A DNA stretch of 64,000 nucleotides from Opitutus sp. (GTDB taxonomy: Bacteria; Verrucomicrobiota; Verrucomicrobiae; Opitutales; Opitutaceae). Position numbers and translations under genes: made by a program. Shown piece by piece: positions 26,842-36,710 of the stretch; positions within the stretch are counted from its first letter, which is position 1, and each line of letters starts with the position of its first letter. The notes beneath the pieces are model-generated. The model ran no database searches. It was not told the origin of the DNA and was given only the letters and a program-made list of their open reading frames with translations. The stretch is from positions 62,001 to 126,000 of the forward strand of contig SIBR01000005.1 of the NCBI GenBank assembly GCA_009695065.1, written 5' to 3'.

Positions 26842-27432
26842 ATGCCGCTGTTGATGTTAAAAGACCTTCCGCGCTACGAATGCCTGCTCGAGGCCTCGCG
26901 CGAATTTCCCGACCTCGACCCGTCGGCGACGGAGGTGTTTCTCCACTTGCTGCGCTCCGGCGACGAGGTGTTTCGCGTGGTGGACACCCACCTCGCGCAG
27001 CATGACATCTCACAGGGCCGCTTCGGTGTCCTGATGGCGCTCTGGGGGAATTGCCAGGGCGCTGACTGCAAATCCGAGATGCCCCTGACGCCTGCCGAGC
27101 TTGCCGAGCGCACCGGCGTCACGCGCGCGACGATCACCGGGCTCGTGGACACGTTGGAGAATGCCGGCCTCGTGACGCGCACCCCGCATCCGGACGACCG
27201 GCGAATGATGTCCGTCGGCCTCACCAAGCGCGGCAGCAAACTCCTGGCGCGGATCATGCCTGCGCATTTCCGTCGGATGGCGTGGCTGATGGGCCTGCTC
27301 AGCGAAAGCGAGCGCAAGACCTTCGTCCGCCTCCTCACCAAGGTGCTCCAGCGCGCCGCCGAGGAACCCGCAACTTCCGATTCCCATTCTTCCCCGCGAA
27401 CCGCCCCCGCCTCCGGCCGCGCCGGCCGTTGA
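26842..27432 (+). CDS. MarR-family transcriptional regulator
   Basis: The protein has 196 residues. The winged helix occupies about 50-140, with LTPAELAERTGVTRATITGLVDTLENAGLVTR (recognition helix), then the wing HPDDRRMMSVGLTKRG containing the conserved D-x-R-R. Flanking helices give dimerisation. A Ser/Pro/Arg-rich tail of about 20 residues follows. It begins an operon with the membrane-fusion protein 50 bases downstream, so it most likely represses the RND efflux genes and responds to a pump substrate, by analogy with other MarR-efflux operons. Confidence 0.92.
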   Translation: MPLLMLKDLPRYECLLEASREFPDLDPSATEVFLHLLRSGDEVFRVVDTHLAQHDISQGRFGVLMALWGNCQGADCKSEMPLTPAELAERTGVTRATITGLVDTLENAGLVTRTPHPDDRRMMSVGLTKRGSKLLARIMPAHFRRMAWLMGLLSESERKTFVRLLTKVLQRAAEEPATSDSHSSPRTAPASGRAGR

Positions 27433-27481
27433 TTGTCCTTTTTCGCCTGCCTCGTTCGTCGCCTTTCATCCGCCATTCGCC

Positions 27482-28600
27482 ATGCTCAAGAAATTTCTCA
27501 TCGCCATCTTCGGCTTCATTCTCGTCGTGGTCGCGCTTGGTGCGGTCAAGGTCGTTCAAATCAAGAAAATGTCGGCGGTTTCCCATGAGATGCCGCCCAG
27601 CGCCGTCACTTCGTTCGAGGCCAGGGCCGTTTCGTGGCAGCCTGTCATCAGCGCCATCGGCACGCTGGCCCCCGTTGAGGGCGTCACCGTCGCCGCCGAT
27701 GCCGACGGCGCCGTGGTGAAAATTGCCGCTGAAAGCGGGACCTTCGTCAAGGCCGGCGATCTTCTCGTCGGGCTCGACACCAGTGTGGAGTCCGCGCAAC
27801 TCGCCGCCGCCGAGGCGGGCTCCGCGTTGGCCAAACTCCAGCACGAACGCGCGTCTGGCCTTGCCGCCCAAAATACGATTAGCAAATCCGAACTCGACGT
27901 CGCAACGGCGCAGCTCAACCAGGCGGCCGCCAACGTTGCCGCGATCAAGGCTACCATTGAAAAGAAGCACGTGCGCGCCCCGTTCGACGGTCGCGTCGGC
28001 ATCCGGCTCGTCAACGTCGGCCAGTTCGTTGCCCGCGGCCGCGCCCTCCTTCCGGTTCAGAAACTCGACCCCATCTTCGCCAATTTCAGCGTGCCCCAGC
28101 GCCAGCTCGCCGCCCTTTCCATCGGGCAGAAGATTGCCGTCCAGGTCGAGGGGTTTGCCAAGCGTTTCGAGGGAAAAATTTCCGCCATCAACTCCGAGGT
28201 CGATGCCGCCACGCGTAACATCTCCGTGCAGGCCCTGCTCGCCAACTCCGAGGAGAAACTCCGCGCCGGCATGTTTGTCCAGGTCGAGGTCGAGCTTCCC
28301 CTCGGTGCGCCGCAGATCGTGCTGCCCGCCACCGCCATCGCCTATGCGCCCTACGGAAATTCCGTCTATATCATCGAGCAAATGAAGGGATCCGACGGCA
28401 AGGAATATCTCGGCGTCCGCCAGCAGATCGTGAAGCTCGGCGCGGCGCGCGGCGATCTCGTCGCCATCGAGACCGGGGTCAAGCCCGGCGAACAGGTCGT
28501 CACCTCCGGGGTCTTCAAGCTCCGCAACGGTGCCCCGGTGCAGGTGAACAACGCCGCGCAGCCCGCCTCCAGCCCGACGCCCAAGCCCGCCAACACCTGA
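27482..28600 (+). CDS. RND efflux membrane-fusion (periplasmic adaptor) protein
   Basis: The protein has 372 residues. An N-terminal hydrophobic segment (LKKFLIAIFGFILVVVALGAV) anchors it in the inner membrane. A lipoyl-type domain (PVEGVTVAADADGAVVKIAAESGTFVKAGDLL), an alpha-hairpin (about 100-150) and the second lipoyl half ending KKHVRAPFDGRVGIRLVNVGQFV follow, then beta-barrel and membrane-proximal domains (LRAGMFVQVEVELP). It would link the RND pump downstream to the TolC-like channel. 27 bases separate it from the pump gene. Confidence 0.93.
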   Translation: MLKKFLIAIFGFILVVVALGAVKVVQIKKMSAVSHEMPPSAVTSFEARAVSWQPVISAIGTLAPVEGVTVAADADGAVVKIAAESGTFVKAGDLLVGLDTSVESAQLAAAEAGSALAKLQHERASGLAAQNTISKSELDVATAQLNQAAANVAAIKATIEKKHVRAPFDGRVGIRLVNVGQFVARGRALLPVQKLDPIFANFSVPQRQLAALSIGQKIAVQVEGFAKRFEGKISAINSEVDAATRNISVQALLANSEEKLRAGMFVQVEVELPLGAPQIVLPATAIAYAPYGNSVYIIEQMKGSDGKEYLGVRQQIVKLGAARGDLVAIETGVKPGEQVVTSGVFKLRNGAPVQVNNAAQPASSPTPKPANT

Positions 28601-28627
28601 CCCAACTCCCAATCCGAGGGCCTCGCC

Positions 28628-31600
28628 ATGCTATCGAAAAGTTTCACCGATCTCTTCATCCGCAAGCCCGTCATCGCGCTTGTTGTCAACATCGTGATCC
28701 TGGTCGTGGGCGTAGTGTCCTACTTCAAGCTCAACACCCGCCAGTATCCCCGGAGCGATAGCGCCGTCGTCAACGTCACCACGATCTACTATGGCGCCAG
28801 CGCCGACACCGTGCGCGGCTACATCACCACCCAGCTCGAACGCGTGATCTCCAGCGCCGATGGCATCGACTACATCGAGTCCACCAGCGGCGCCAGTATC
28901 AGCACGATCAAGGTTTACCTCCGACTCAACTACGACACCAACGCCGCGCTCGCCCAGATCAGCTCCAAAATCGATCAGGTCCGCAATGAGCTCCCGCCCT
29001 CCGCCGAGACGCCGACGATCAACGTGGAGACGGCCGACAGCCAGTTCGCCTCCGCTTACCTGAGTTTCTATTCCGACACCCTCGATCAAAACCAGATCAC
29101 CGACTACCTGAACCGCATGGTGCAGCCGCGCCTTTCCTCGGTGAAGGGCGTGCAGCGGGCCGATGTGCTCGGCGGCCGCGTGTTCGCCATGCGGGTCTGG
29201 CTGAAACCCGACGCGCTCGCCGCCCACGGCCTCAGCCCTTCCGAGGTTCGCGGCGCGCTCCAGTCCAACAACGCTCTTGCTGCCGTCGGCTCCACCAAGG
29301 GCTCGATGCTCAGCGTCAGCCTTGTCGCCAACACTGATCTCAAGAATGTTGATGAGTTCAAGAAACTCGTCGTCGCCCAGCGCAACGGCGTCATCATCCG
29401 CCTCGCCGACGTCGCCGAGGTCGTGCTCGGGGCCGAGGACTATAACACCGAGGTCAAGTTCGGCGGCCAGACCGCCACGTTCATGGGCATCTGGGTGCTG
29501 CCCACCGAGAGCACCGTCGAGGTGATCAAGCGGGTCCGCGACACCATGCCAGAGATCGAGCGCGCGCTCCCCGCCGGCCTCAACGTCAAGATCGCCTACG
29601 ATGGCACCAAATACATCGACGACGCGCTTGGCGAAATTCTCCGCACGCTCATCGAGACTCTGCTCATCGTCATGCTGGTGATCTTCCTGTTCATGGGCTC
29701 GCTGCGCTCCGTGCTGATCCCGATCGTCGCGATGCCGCTCTCCCTCGTCGGCGCGCTCGCGCTGATGCTCGCGTTCAGTTTCACCATCAACCTCCTCACG
29801 CTCCTCGCCGTCGTGCTCGCGGTCGGCATCGTCGTGGACGACGCCATCGTCGTCGTCGAAAACATCGAGCGCCACATCCGCGCCGGAAAAACGCCCGTGG
29901 ACGCCGCCATCATCGGAGCCCGCGAACTTGTCGGCCCCGTCATCTCCATGACGATCACGCTCGCGGCCGTTTATGCTCCCATCGCTTTCCAGGGCGGCCT
30001 CACGGGCGCGCTCTTCCGCGAGTTTGCCATGACCCTCGCCGGTGCCGTCGCGGTTTCCGGCTTCGTCGCGCTCACGCTTTCGCCGATGATGAGCGCGGCC
30101 CTGCTCAAGGACCACGATCACGAGGAGGAGGGCCTGAGCGGAAAGATCAACCGCCTCTTCGACCGCGCGCGGGACAAATACGAACGCATGATCGGCGCCA
30201 GCCTCGGCTGGGTGCCCGTGACGATTACCGCCGCCGTGTTGCTCACGATGCTGCTCGTTCCTTTCTTCATGTTCGCCCAGCGCGAACTCGCGCCCAAGGA
30301 AGACCAAGGCGTCGTGTTCAGCATTCTTCAAACGTCGCCGACGTCCACGATCGATCAAAACGTAATCTTCGCAGATCAGGTGCAGAAGATGTTCACGAGC
30401 GTGCCGGAATACGAAAACTCCTTTCAACTCACCGGCGCCAATTTCGGCTTTTCCGGCGTAATCTTCAAGCCGTGGTCGCAGCGCAAGCGCTCCTCCATCG
30501 AGATCCAAGAGTCCCTCCAAGGTCCGGCCGCGACCGTCGCCGGCCTCAACGTCATCGTCACCACGCCCGAGCCGCTGCCCTCTGGAGGTCAGTTCCCGAT
30601 CGAGTTCGTGATCCGCTCCACTGCGGATCACCGCGAGATCCTAGGCTACGCGGACCAGCTGGTGCTCTACGCCAACACCGAGGCCAACGATCCTAACGGT
30701 GCGCCCACGTTTTTCTTTGCCGACTCCGACCTCAAGTTCGACCTGCCCCAGGTCGAGATCGAGATCGACAAGGACAAGATCGCGTCGATGGGCCTCAATC
30801 TCAGCGATGTCGCCCGCGACCTCGGTTCCATGCTGGGCGGCGGCTACGTCAACCGTTTCGTCAACGACGGCCGGAGCTACCGCGTCATCCCGCAGGTCGA
30901 GCGCGGCCAGCGCCTCAACGCCGAGCAGCTCCTTGACTATCACATCCGGGGCCCGGTCGGTCAGCTCATCCCGCTCTCCACCGTTGCGACCCTGAAGCAC
31001 ACGGTGCAGCCGCGTTCGCTCAACCGGTTTCAACAGCTTAACGCCGTCAAGATTACGGGCGTCGGCCCGAGCATCGATGTCGCTCTGCAAAAGCTCGAGG
31101 CCAAGGCCGCCGAGATCCTTCCGCCCGGCTACGCGATCGACTATGGCGGCCAGTCGCGGCAGCTTCGCAGCGAGGGCGGTGCGCTTTGGAAGGCCGCGGT
31201 GCTTGCGGTGCTCCTCATTTTCCTCGTGCTCGCGGCGCAGTTTAACAGCTTTCGCGATCCCTTCATCATTCTGCTCGGCTCCGTGCCGCTCGCGATTGTC
31301 GGCGCGATGGTGCCGATCTTCTTGTGGAAAACCTCGCTCAACATCTATTCCCAAATCGGCCTGATCACGCTTGTCGGCCTGATCGCGAAGAACGGCATCC
31401 TCATCGTCGAGTTTGCCAACACGCTGCAGGAACAGGGCGCGGCCAAGCGCGACGCGATCCGTCGCGCGGCCGCCACGCGCCTGCGGCCGGTGCTAATGAC
31501 TTCGGCCGCGACGGTCTTCGGCCATCTCATGCTCATCTTCGTCACCGGTCCCGGTGCGGCCGCGCGCAACAGCATAGGGTGGGTTCTCGTGGTGGGCATG

Positions 31601-31735
31601 GCCGTCGGCACGGTGTTCACGCTCTACGTCGTGCCGGCTTTCTACATGCTCATCGCTCGTGACCATGCCAAGGTCCGGGCGCTGGAACGCGCTGCAGCGC
31701 CGAAACACGAGGCCGAGCCGATCTTCGCCAAATAA
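28628..31735 (+). CDS. RND multidrug efflux permease (AcrB/MexB superfamily, HAE1-like)
   Basis: The protein has 1035 residues with the standard twelve-helix topology and two large periplasmic loops (about 35-335 and 550-860). The proton-relay helix TM4 contains VLAVGIVVDDAIVVVENIERH with the paired Asp residues. The TM1 start is FIRKPVIALVVNIVILVVGV, and the TM10-11 region has LITLVGLIAKNGILIVEFAN. The closest remembered relatives are MexI/MexW-type pumps. It exports drugs, metabolites or solvents using the proton gradient; substrate is unknown. It sits between the adaptor and TolC genes, so the operon encodes a full tripartite pump. Confidence 0.97.
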   Translation: MLSKSFTDLFIRKPVIALVVNIVILVVGVVSYFKLNTRQYPRSDSAVVNVTTIYYGASADTVRGYITTQLERVISSADGIDYIESTSGASISTIKVYLRLNYDTNAALAQISSKIDQVRNELPPSAETPTINVETADSQFASAYLSFYSDTLDQNQITDYLNRMVQPRLSSVKGVQRADVLGGRVFAMRVWLKPDALAAHGLSPSEVRGALQSNNALAAVGSTKGSMLSVSLVANTDLKNVDEFKKLVVAQRNGVIIRLADVAEVVLGAEDYNTEVKFGGQTATFMGIWVLPTESTVEVIKRVRDTMPEIERALPAGLNVKIAYDGTKYIDDALGEILRTLIETLLIVMLVIFLFMGSLRSVLIPIVAMPLSLVGALALMLAFSFTINLLTLLAVVLAVGIVVDDAIVVVENIERHIRAGKTPVDAAIIGARELVGPVISMTITLAAVYAPIAFQGGLTGALFREFAMTLAGAVAVSGFVALTLSPMMSAALLKDHDHEEEGLSGKINRLFDRARDKYERMIGASLGWVPVTITAAVLLTMLLVPFFMFAQRELAPKEDQGVVFSILQTSPTSTIDQNVIFADQVQKMFTSVPEYENSFQLTGANFGFSGVIFKPWSQRKRSSIEIQESLQGPAATVAGLNVIVTTPEPLPSGGQFPIEFVIRSTADHREILGYADQLVLYANTEANDPNGAPTFFFADSDLKFDLPQVEIEIDKDKIASMGLNLSDVARDLGSMLGGGYVNRFVNDGRSYRVIPQVERGQRLNAEQLLDYHIRGPVGQLIPLSTVATLKHTVQPRSLNRFQQLNAVKITGVGPSIDVALQKLEAKAAEILPPGYAIDYGGQSRQLRSEGGALWKAAVLAVLLIFLVLAAQFNSFRDPFIILLGSVPLAIVGAMVPIFLWKTSLNIYSQIGLITLVGLIAKNGILIVEFANTLQEQGAAKRDAIRRAAATRLRPVLMTSAATVFGHLMLIFVTGPGAAARNSIGWVLVVGMAVGTVFTLYVVPAFYMLIARDHAKVRALERAAAPKHEAEPIFAK

Positions 31736-31745
31736 TCTTCCTGCC

Positions 31746-33101
31746 ATGAAAATCGCCCGCCACCATTTCTCGCCGGTCACCGCCGCCCTCACGGCGCTGG
31801 CACTCTCGTGCGCCATCGCCCAAGCCCAGCCTGGCGATCCCGCGCCGCAGCAGCCCGTGCCCGACTCCCTCGACCTCCCGACCGCAATCGGGTTTGCGCT
31901 GAAGAACAATTTTTCCATCCGCCAGGCGCGCGAGCGCATCCGGCAGCAGGAGGGCGTCGTGGTCGAAGTTTCCTCCCGCATGATCCCGAATGTCGGGGCT
32001 AGCGCAGTTTATCAGCGCAACGACCAAGACATCTCCACCGGCTTCCCGCCCAGCGACCAGACGTGGCAGGTCAATTTGACAGTGGCGCAGGCGCTCTATG
32101 CGGGTGGCGGAATCCAATCGGCGGTCAAAGGCTCCAAACTCACCCGGGAAGCGGCGATGCTCGATCTGCAGGCGGTGATCAACGACTCGCTCCTGCAGGT
32201 GCGCACTTCGTTCTACCGCGTGCTCCTCGCGCGGGAGCAGATCAAGGTCCAGGAATCGAATCTCGAATTGCTGCAACAACAGCTTAAGACCGCGACGGAT
32301 CGTTACGATGCCGGCACGGTGTCGAGCTTCGAGAAGCTCCGGGCCGAGGTCGCCGTTGCCAATGCGAAGGTTCCGCTGATCACCGCGCGCAACGACTACC
32401 GGTTGTCGATCGAGTCCTTGCGGCAGGCGCTGGGTTTCACCAGCGCGACGACGGAATCGGCTGGGAAGGTCCCGGATCTGGTGGGCACCTTGGAATACAC
32501 GCCGCAGGCATTCGATCTGCAGGCGGCGTTCGATGCGGCACGGGCCAAGCGACCCGACCTCGAGCGGATTGTCCGGCTCGCGGATGCGCGTGGCGAAGCG
32601 GTCACGGCGGCCCGTTCGGGCAGTTACCCAAACGTTTCGGCCTTTGGCGGACTGGCGATGCGCAAGGGCCCCACGAATAATTTCGGCGACTCGAACAGCG
32701 GATGGCTCCTGGGCGTGCAGTCGCAATGGAATATCTTCGACGGTCGTGCCACGAAGGGGCGCGTGGCTCAGGCGAAATCGTTGCTCGAACAGACCCGGCT
32801 CACACTGACCGAGGCGCAACTCGCGGTCGACGTCGAGGTGCGGCGCGCTCATTCGCAGTGGCAGCAGGCCACCGAGCTGGCTGAAGCCTCGGCCCGGGTC
32901 GTGGAACAGGCGACCGAGGCGGTTCGTCTGGCGAACGCGCGGTATAATGCCGGCACCGGCACGCAGCTTGACGTCTTGCAAGCCCAGGTCGATCTCACCA
33001 CCGCGCGGACCAATCAAATTCAAGCCTACTACGGTTACAACGTTGCCGTTGCCGCGTTGCGGAAAGCCACGGGCCAGGCTGACGAGTTCATCAAGAACTA
33101 A
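31746..33101 (+). CDS. TolC-family outer-membrane efflux protein
   Basis: The protein has 451 residues from the ATG at 31746, 10 bases after the permease stop. A signal peptide (ALTALALSCAIAQA) is followed by two internally related halves of the outer membrane efflux protein domain: LDLPTAIGFALKNNFSIRQAR, LYAGGGIQSAVKG and LQVRTSFYRVLLAREQIKVQESNLELLQQQ in half one; FNIFDGRATKGRV-like (WNIFDGRATKGRVAQAK) and VVEQATEAVRLANARYNAGTGTQLDVLQAQVDL in half two. It forms the trimeric outer-membrane channel of the pump. Confidence 0.93.
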   Translation: MKIARHHFSPVTAALTALALSCAIAQAQPGDPAPQQPVPDSLDLPTAIGFALKNNFSIRQARERIRQQEGVVVEVSSRMIPNVGASAVYQRNDQDISTGFPPSDQTWQVNLTVAQALYAGGGIQSAVKGSKLTREAAMLDLQAVINDSLLQVRTSFYRVLLAREQIKVQESNLELLQQQLKTATDRYDAGTVSSFEKLRAEVAVANAKVPLITARNDYRLSIESLRQALGFTSATTESAGKVPDLVGTLEYTPQAFDLQAAFDAARAKRPDLERIVRLADARGEAVTAARSGSYPNVSAFGGLAMRKGPTNNFGDSNSGWLLGVQSQWNIFDGRATKGRVAQAKSLLEQTRLTLTEAQLAVDVEVRRAHSQWQQATELAEASARVVEQATEAVRLANARYNAGTGTQLDVLQAQVDLTTARTNQIQAYYGYNVAVAALRKATGQADEFIKN

Positions 33102-33185
33102 CGATCGCCGGCACCGGGGCGCCGTCGGCACTCGAATGTCGAAAGCGGGCGCAATTCCTGCCGTGCAAGGCCGTCGACTCCGCAC

Positions 33186-36158
33186 ATGAAACCCCTCCGG
33201 CTCGTTCTCATCGGCGCGGGGGCGGTTTTTGCCCTGGGGTTGATCGCGGTGGCCGTGGTGTCCCGTCCGTCGTTCCAGACGTGGGCGGTGCGCCGGGCGC
33301 TGGCTTCGATGCCGGCCGTGCAGGCCACGGTCGGTTCGGTGTCGGCCGGGCTGAATCACGTCGTGGTTACGGACGTTCGCATCGTGCAGAGCGACGCCAC
33401 GCTCGTCCTGCCCGCGATCGAGGCCGACCTCCCGCTTTTTTTAGCCATCACGGGCGGAAAAGTCATGGTTTCGCGATTCGTCGCCAAAGGATGGAGACTC
33501 GATTGGTCGACGGCTCCGGTTGGCGTTTCAGCCGTCCCAGCGTCCTCCGGTCAGGCCGCTGCGCGGGTATTCGCGGGAATTTTCAGCTTGTTGGAGCTGC
33601 CCTTGGAGCTGGTGCTCGATGGGGTACAACTCACGGGTGAAGTGACACTGCCCGATGCCCGCGGCACCGCGAAGGTGACAATTGTCGGCGGCGGTATCGG
33701 GACAAATCGCGAGGGAAAGTTCGATCTTTCCGCCGAGGTGGCACTCGCCGACCGGGACGTACGGGCGGTTAATCTGCGCGGAACGATCGCCGCCGCGATG
33801 GACACGCCCCGGACGTTTACGCGCGTGACGGGCCGGCTCGATGCCTTTGCGCTCGGCGAGAAATTTCCGCAGGGCGTGAAGTTGGCGGCGTATATTCATG
33901 CCGCCCGGGATGTCCGGGGAGAAACCTACAAAGTGGCCGTGGTTTCTGAAACCCGCGAACTGCTGGCGGTCCATGCCAGTTTCCCGGCCGCGGCCCGGCA
34001 GCTGTATGGCAGTTGGAAGCTCGACATGCATGATTCCGACCTTGCGCCCTTTACGTTGGGCACCGCCCTGCCGGTCTTCACGCTGGTGGGCGAGGGGACT
34101 TTCGCGACCGATCCCACCTTCGCCACCGTGCGGGCCAGCGGGAAACTCAACGCGACCGCCGATCGGCTCGCGGTCATCCGGCCGGAACTTTCCTCGATCG
34201 GCCCGGTGACGATCGCGGCAGACTTTAATCTCGCGCAGCGAGGCGGCGCCGTGGTCGTCGACCGGCTCGATGCCACCGTGGCCGGCACCCGGCCGGTGGC
34301 GACGGTACGGGCGCTGCAGGCCTTCACGTTTGACGTCAGAAGCCGCCGGCTGGAAGTCGCCGACTCCGCGCGTGAATTGCTCGGCATTAATCTGCAGGGC
34401 ATTCCGCTCACCTGGGTACAGCCATTTTTTCCAGCCTTGATGATTACCGGCGGCGATCTCCAGGGCGAACTCGTTGCGACGGCGCGTTCCGGCGGAATGG
34501 CCTTGCAGGCAAAGGCCCCGCTGACCGTGACCGGATTTTCGGCGACTCAGGACGGGCGTCCGCTCCTGCAGGCGGTCGATTTTTCGGTACAAGCCTCGGC
34601 TGACTACGCGCCGCAGGGCTGGCAGGCCGAAGTCACCGATTTCACCGTCAAGCGGGGTCCGGCCCGGCTGCTGGCTGGCGCGGGGAAGGTTGGCATGCTG
34701 GCGGGGGCGAACCAGGCCTTAAAAACCACGGGTAAATTCTCCGCCGACCTTCCCGGCTGGCTGGAGCAACCGGCGGTGGCGGCCGCCCGGGTGCTCACGA
34801 AGGGAACGGCCACGGTCGAATTTGCGGCCAGCCTGGGCCTCCGGCGGGAGTTACAGGCGAGGGTGGTCCTGAGCGAGCTGGCCGCCGATCCGAAAATCAC
34901 GGCGGAAACGCTGCCGGCGATTTCAGCCGACGTGCGCGTCGATTTCGCCCCCGACGGGCAAATCGCGTTGAACGCCCCGTTGCTCATCGAGCGCGGCGGC
35001 CGACGTTCGGACCTGCTTTTGGCGGGCACATTGCGGACCACGAAAACCGCTCTTACGGTGGATGTGCAGGTGACCAGTTCTCATCTCGTCGTCGACGACG
35101 CCATGATTCTCGTCGCGGCCATGCCGGGGGGCGGGAAACCGAACGTCAGTGCCACCAAGGCTCCGCGCGATGTTGCTCCACCGTGGGCTGGCATCAGCGG
35201 GTCGGTCGTGCTCGCACTTAAAAAGGTGATTTATGCGGACAGCTTTCAGGCGACCAACGTCTCCGGCACGCTGCGGCTTGCCGGCGGTTCGGCAAAAATT
35301 GAAGGCTTGCGCGCCGGCCTGGGCGCCAACGGCGAAGCGAAGATCGATGGCACCGTCATGTTCGACGCAACCGCGCCCCAGCCTTATGGCTTGGCGGCGG
35401 ATTTGCTGGTCACCGACTTCGATCCGGCGCCGCTCTTTCGCGCGTTCAATCCCGACCAGCCGGCAACCGTGGAGGGCCGATTCAACGTTACGAGCAAACT
35501 GACAGGGCGGGCCGCGGCGTTGGCCGACCTGCCTGCCGGCGCCGGCGGAGATTTTCAGCTGACGAGCACGGGGGGAATTTTTCGCGGATTGCCGGTGAGT
35601 GTGGCGGCCAAGCTTGAGACGACGAGCACGCTGGCGGCGGGGATCGCCCGCCTGGGCAACCTCGCGAACGCGCTGAGCGGTCGGAATGGCAATGCGCTGG
35701 AAGCGGTGGCCAACAATGCGCAGACGGTCAGCGAGCTGGTGAACTCCTGGAAGGCGATCGCCTACGATCAACTCAGCTTCGCCGTCACGCGCGACAAGTC
35801 ACTCAATGCGGAGCTGAAGGATTTTATGCTGATCTCGCCCGAAATCCGGCTTTCCGGCCGCGGCTTCGCCACGCACCAGCCCGGCGCGCCGTTGCTGGAC
35901 GACGCGCTTGCGATGGCCTTCACCTTGCGGGGGCGAGGCCGCAATGCCGAGTTGCTGAAGCGGCTCGGCGTGCTCGATGCGCAACCCGACGATCTGGGCT
36001 ATGCCGCCTGTACCGTGCCGTTGAATATCCGCGGTACGCTCGGCCGGCCCGACACGAGTGAACTGAATAGCCGGCTGGCCAGTCTCGCCCTCGAAAAGGG
36101 CGGCGTGACCGACAAGGCGGCCGATTTGTTGAATCGACTGATCGGCGGGGGCAAATAA
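33186..36158 (+). CDS. AsmA-like large periplasmic protein
   Basis: The protein has 990 residues. One N-terminal membrane anchor (RLVLIGAGAVFALGLIAVAVVS) precedes a very long beta-rich region with ASMPAVQATVGSVSAGLNHVVVTDVRI and many short repeats of hydrophobic strands. A C-terminal portion (ISGSVVLALKKVIYADSFQATNVSGTLRLAGG, PATVEGRFNVTSKLTGRA, FRGLPVSVAAKLETTS, SGRGFATH) resembles the AsmA/YhjG-type C-terminal domain. Such proteins are thought to move phospholipids between membranes. It follows tolC by 84 bases on the same strand, so it may be part of the efflux operon or an independent envelope gene. Confidence 0.72.
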   Translation: MKPLRLVLIGAGAVFALGLIAVAVVSRPSFQTWAVRRALASMPAVQATVGSVSAGLNHVVVTDVRIVQSDATLVLPAIEADLPLFLAITGGKVMVSRFVAKGWRLDWSTAPVGVSAVPASSGQAAARVFAGIFSLLELPLELVLDGVQLTGEVTLPDARGTAKVTIVGGGIGTNREGKFDLSAEVALADRDVRAVNLRGTIAAAMDTPRTFTRVTGRLDAFALGEKFPQGVKLAAYIHAARDVRGETYKVAVVSETRELLAVHASFPAAARQLYGSWKLDMHDSDLAPFTLGTALPVFTLVGEGTFATDPTFATVRASGKLNATADRLAVIRPELSSIGPVTIAADFNLAQRGGAVVVDRLDATVAGTRPVATVRALQAFTFDVRSRRLEVADSARELLGINLQGIPLTWVQPFFPALMITGGDLQGELVATARSGGMALQAKAPLTVTGFSATQDGRPLLQAVDFSVQASADYAPQGWQAEVTDFTVKRGPARLLAGAGKVGMLAGANQALKTTGKFSADLPGWLEQPAVAAARVLTKGTATVEFAASLGLRRELQARVVLSELAADPKITAETLPAISADVRVDFAPDGQIALNAPLLIERGGRRSDLLLAGTLRTTKTALTVDVQVTSSHLVVDDAMILVAAMPGGGKPNVSATKAPRDVAPPWAGISGSVVLALKKVIYADSFQATNVSGTLRLAGGSAKIEGLRAGLGANGEAKIDGTVMFDATAPQPYGLAADLLVTDFDPAPLFRAFNPDQPATVEGRFNVTSKLTGRAAALADLPAGAGGDFQLTSTGGIFRGLPVSVAAKLETTSTLAAGIARLGNLANALSGRNGNALEAVANNAQTVSELVNSWKAIAYDQLSFAVTRDKSLNAELKDFMLISPEIRLSGRGFATHQPGAPLLDDALAMAFTLRGRGRNAELLKRLGVLDAQPDDLGYAACTVPLNIRGTLGRPDTSELNSRLASLALEKGGVTDKAADLLNRLIGGGK

Positions 36159-36224
36159 TCCGCCCGCCGACCGGCTGGCCGGGAAACGCTTGCGCTCCCA
36201 CGGCCCGGCGAGTCACTTGTTTCC

Positions 36225-36674
36225 ATGTCCTCGATTTACGAAAAACTTCGCGCCGATATTGTGGTTTCGATGAAGGCCCGCGATGCGGCGACGACGACCG
36301 CGTTGCGCACCGCCGATGCCGCCATCAAGCGCGCGGCAATGGATGGTAACAAGGAGATCGATGACGCGCTCGTGATTGCGACGGTGCGCAAAGCCGTGAA
36401 AAACCTCGCCGACGCGAAAGTGGATTTCGAGCGGGGTGGGCGGGCAGATTTGGTCGCGGCCAACGACACCGAGATCCGGGTGTTGGAGAAATATCTGCCG
36501 CAGGGACTCGATCCCGCCAAGCTGGACGCGCTGATTGCCGAAGCGATCCAGCAGACGGGGGCGCAGTCGAAAAAGGAAATGGGCAAGGTGATCGCCGCCC
36601 TGAAACAACGGCCGGAGGCGGGCCTGATCGACTTTGGCGTCGTGAGCAAACTGGTGCAGGCCAAGTTGCCGTAA
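36225..36674 (+). CDS. GatB/YqeY domain protein
   Basis: The 149-residue protein has the YqeY pattern: YEKLRADIVVSMKARDA, TTALRTADAAIKRAAMD, VRKAVKNLADAKVDFERGGR, EIRVLEKYLPQGLD and SKKEMGKVIAALKQRP. It is a small all-helical protein related to the tRNA-binding tail of GatB. Its role is not settled. In many bacteria it lies near rpsU or dnaG; here it follows the AsmA-like gene by 66 bases. Confidence 0.9.
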   Translation: MSSIYEKLRADIVVSMKARDAATTTALRTADAAIKRAAMDGNKEIDDALVIATVRKAVKNLADAKVDFERGGRADLVAANDTEIRVLEKYLPQGLDPAKLDALIAEAIQQTGAQSKKEMGKVIAALKQRPEAGLIDFGVVSKLVQAKLP

Positions 36675-36710
36675 TGACGGCGGCCGAGCGTGGCCGATGG
36701 GGCGCGTGAT

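Noticed and set aside
28631..30631. A 666-codon open frame opposite the RND pump gene, and similar long antisense frames (17270-19720, 59771-62221)
   Set aside because: They are the antisense of strongly coding GC-rich genes, with low-complexity Asp/Arg/His composition and no recognisable motifs.
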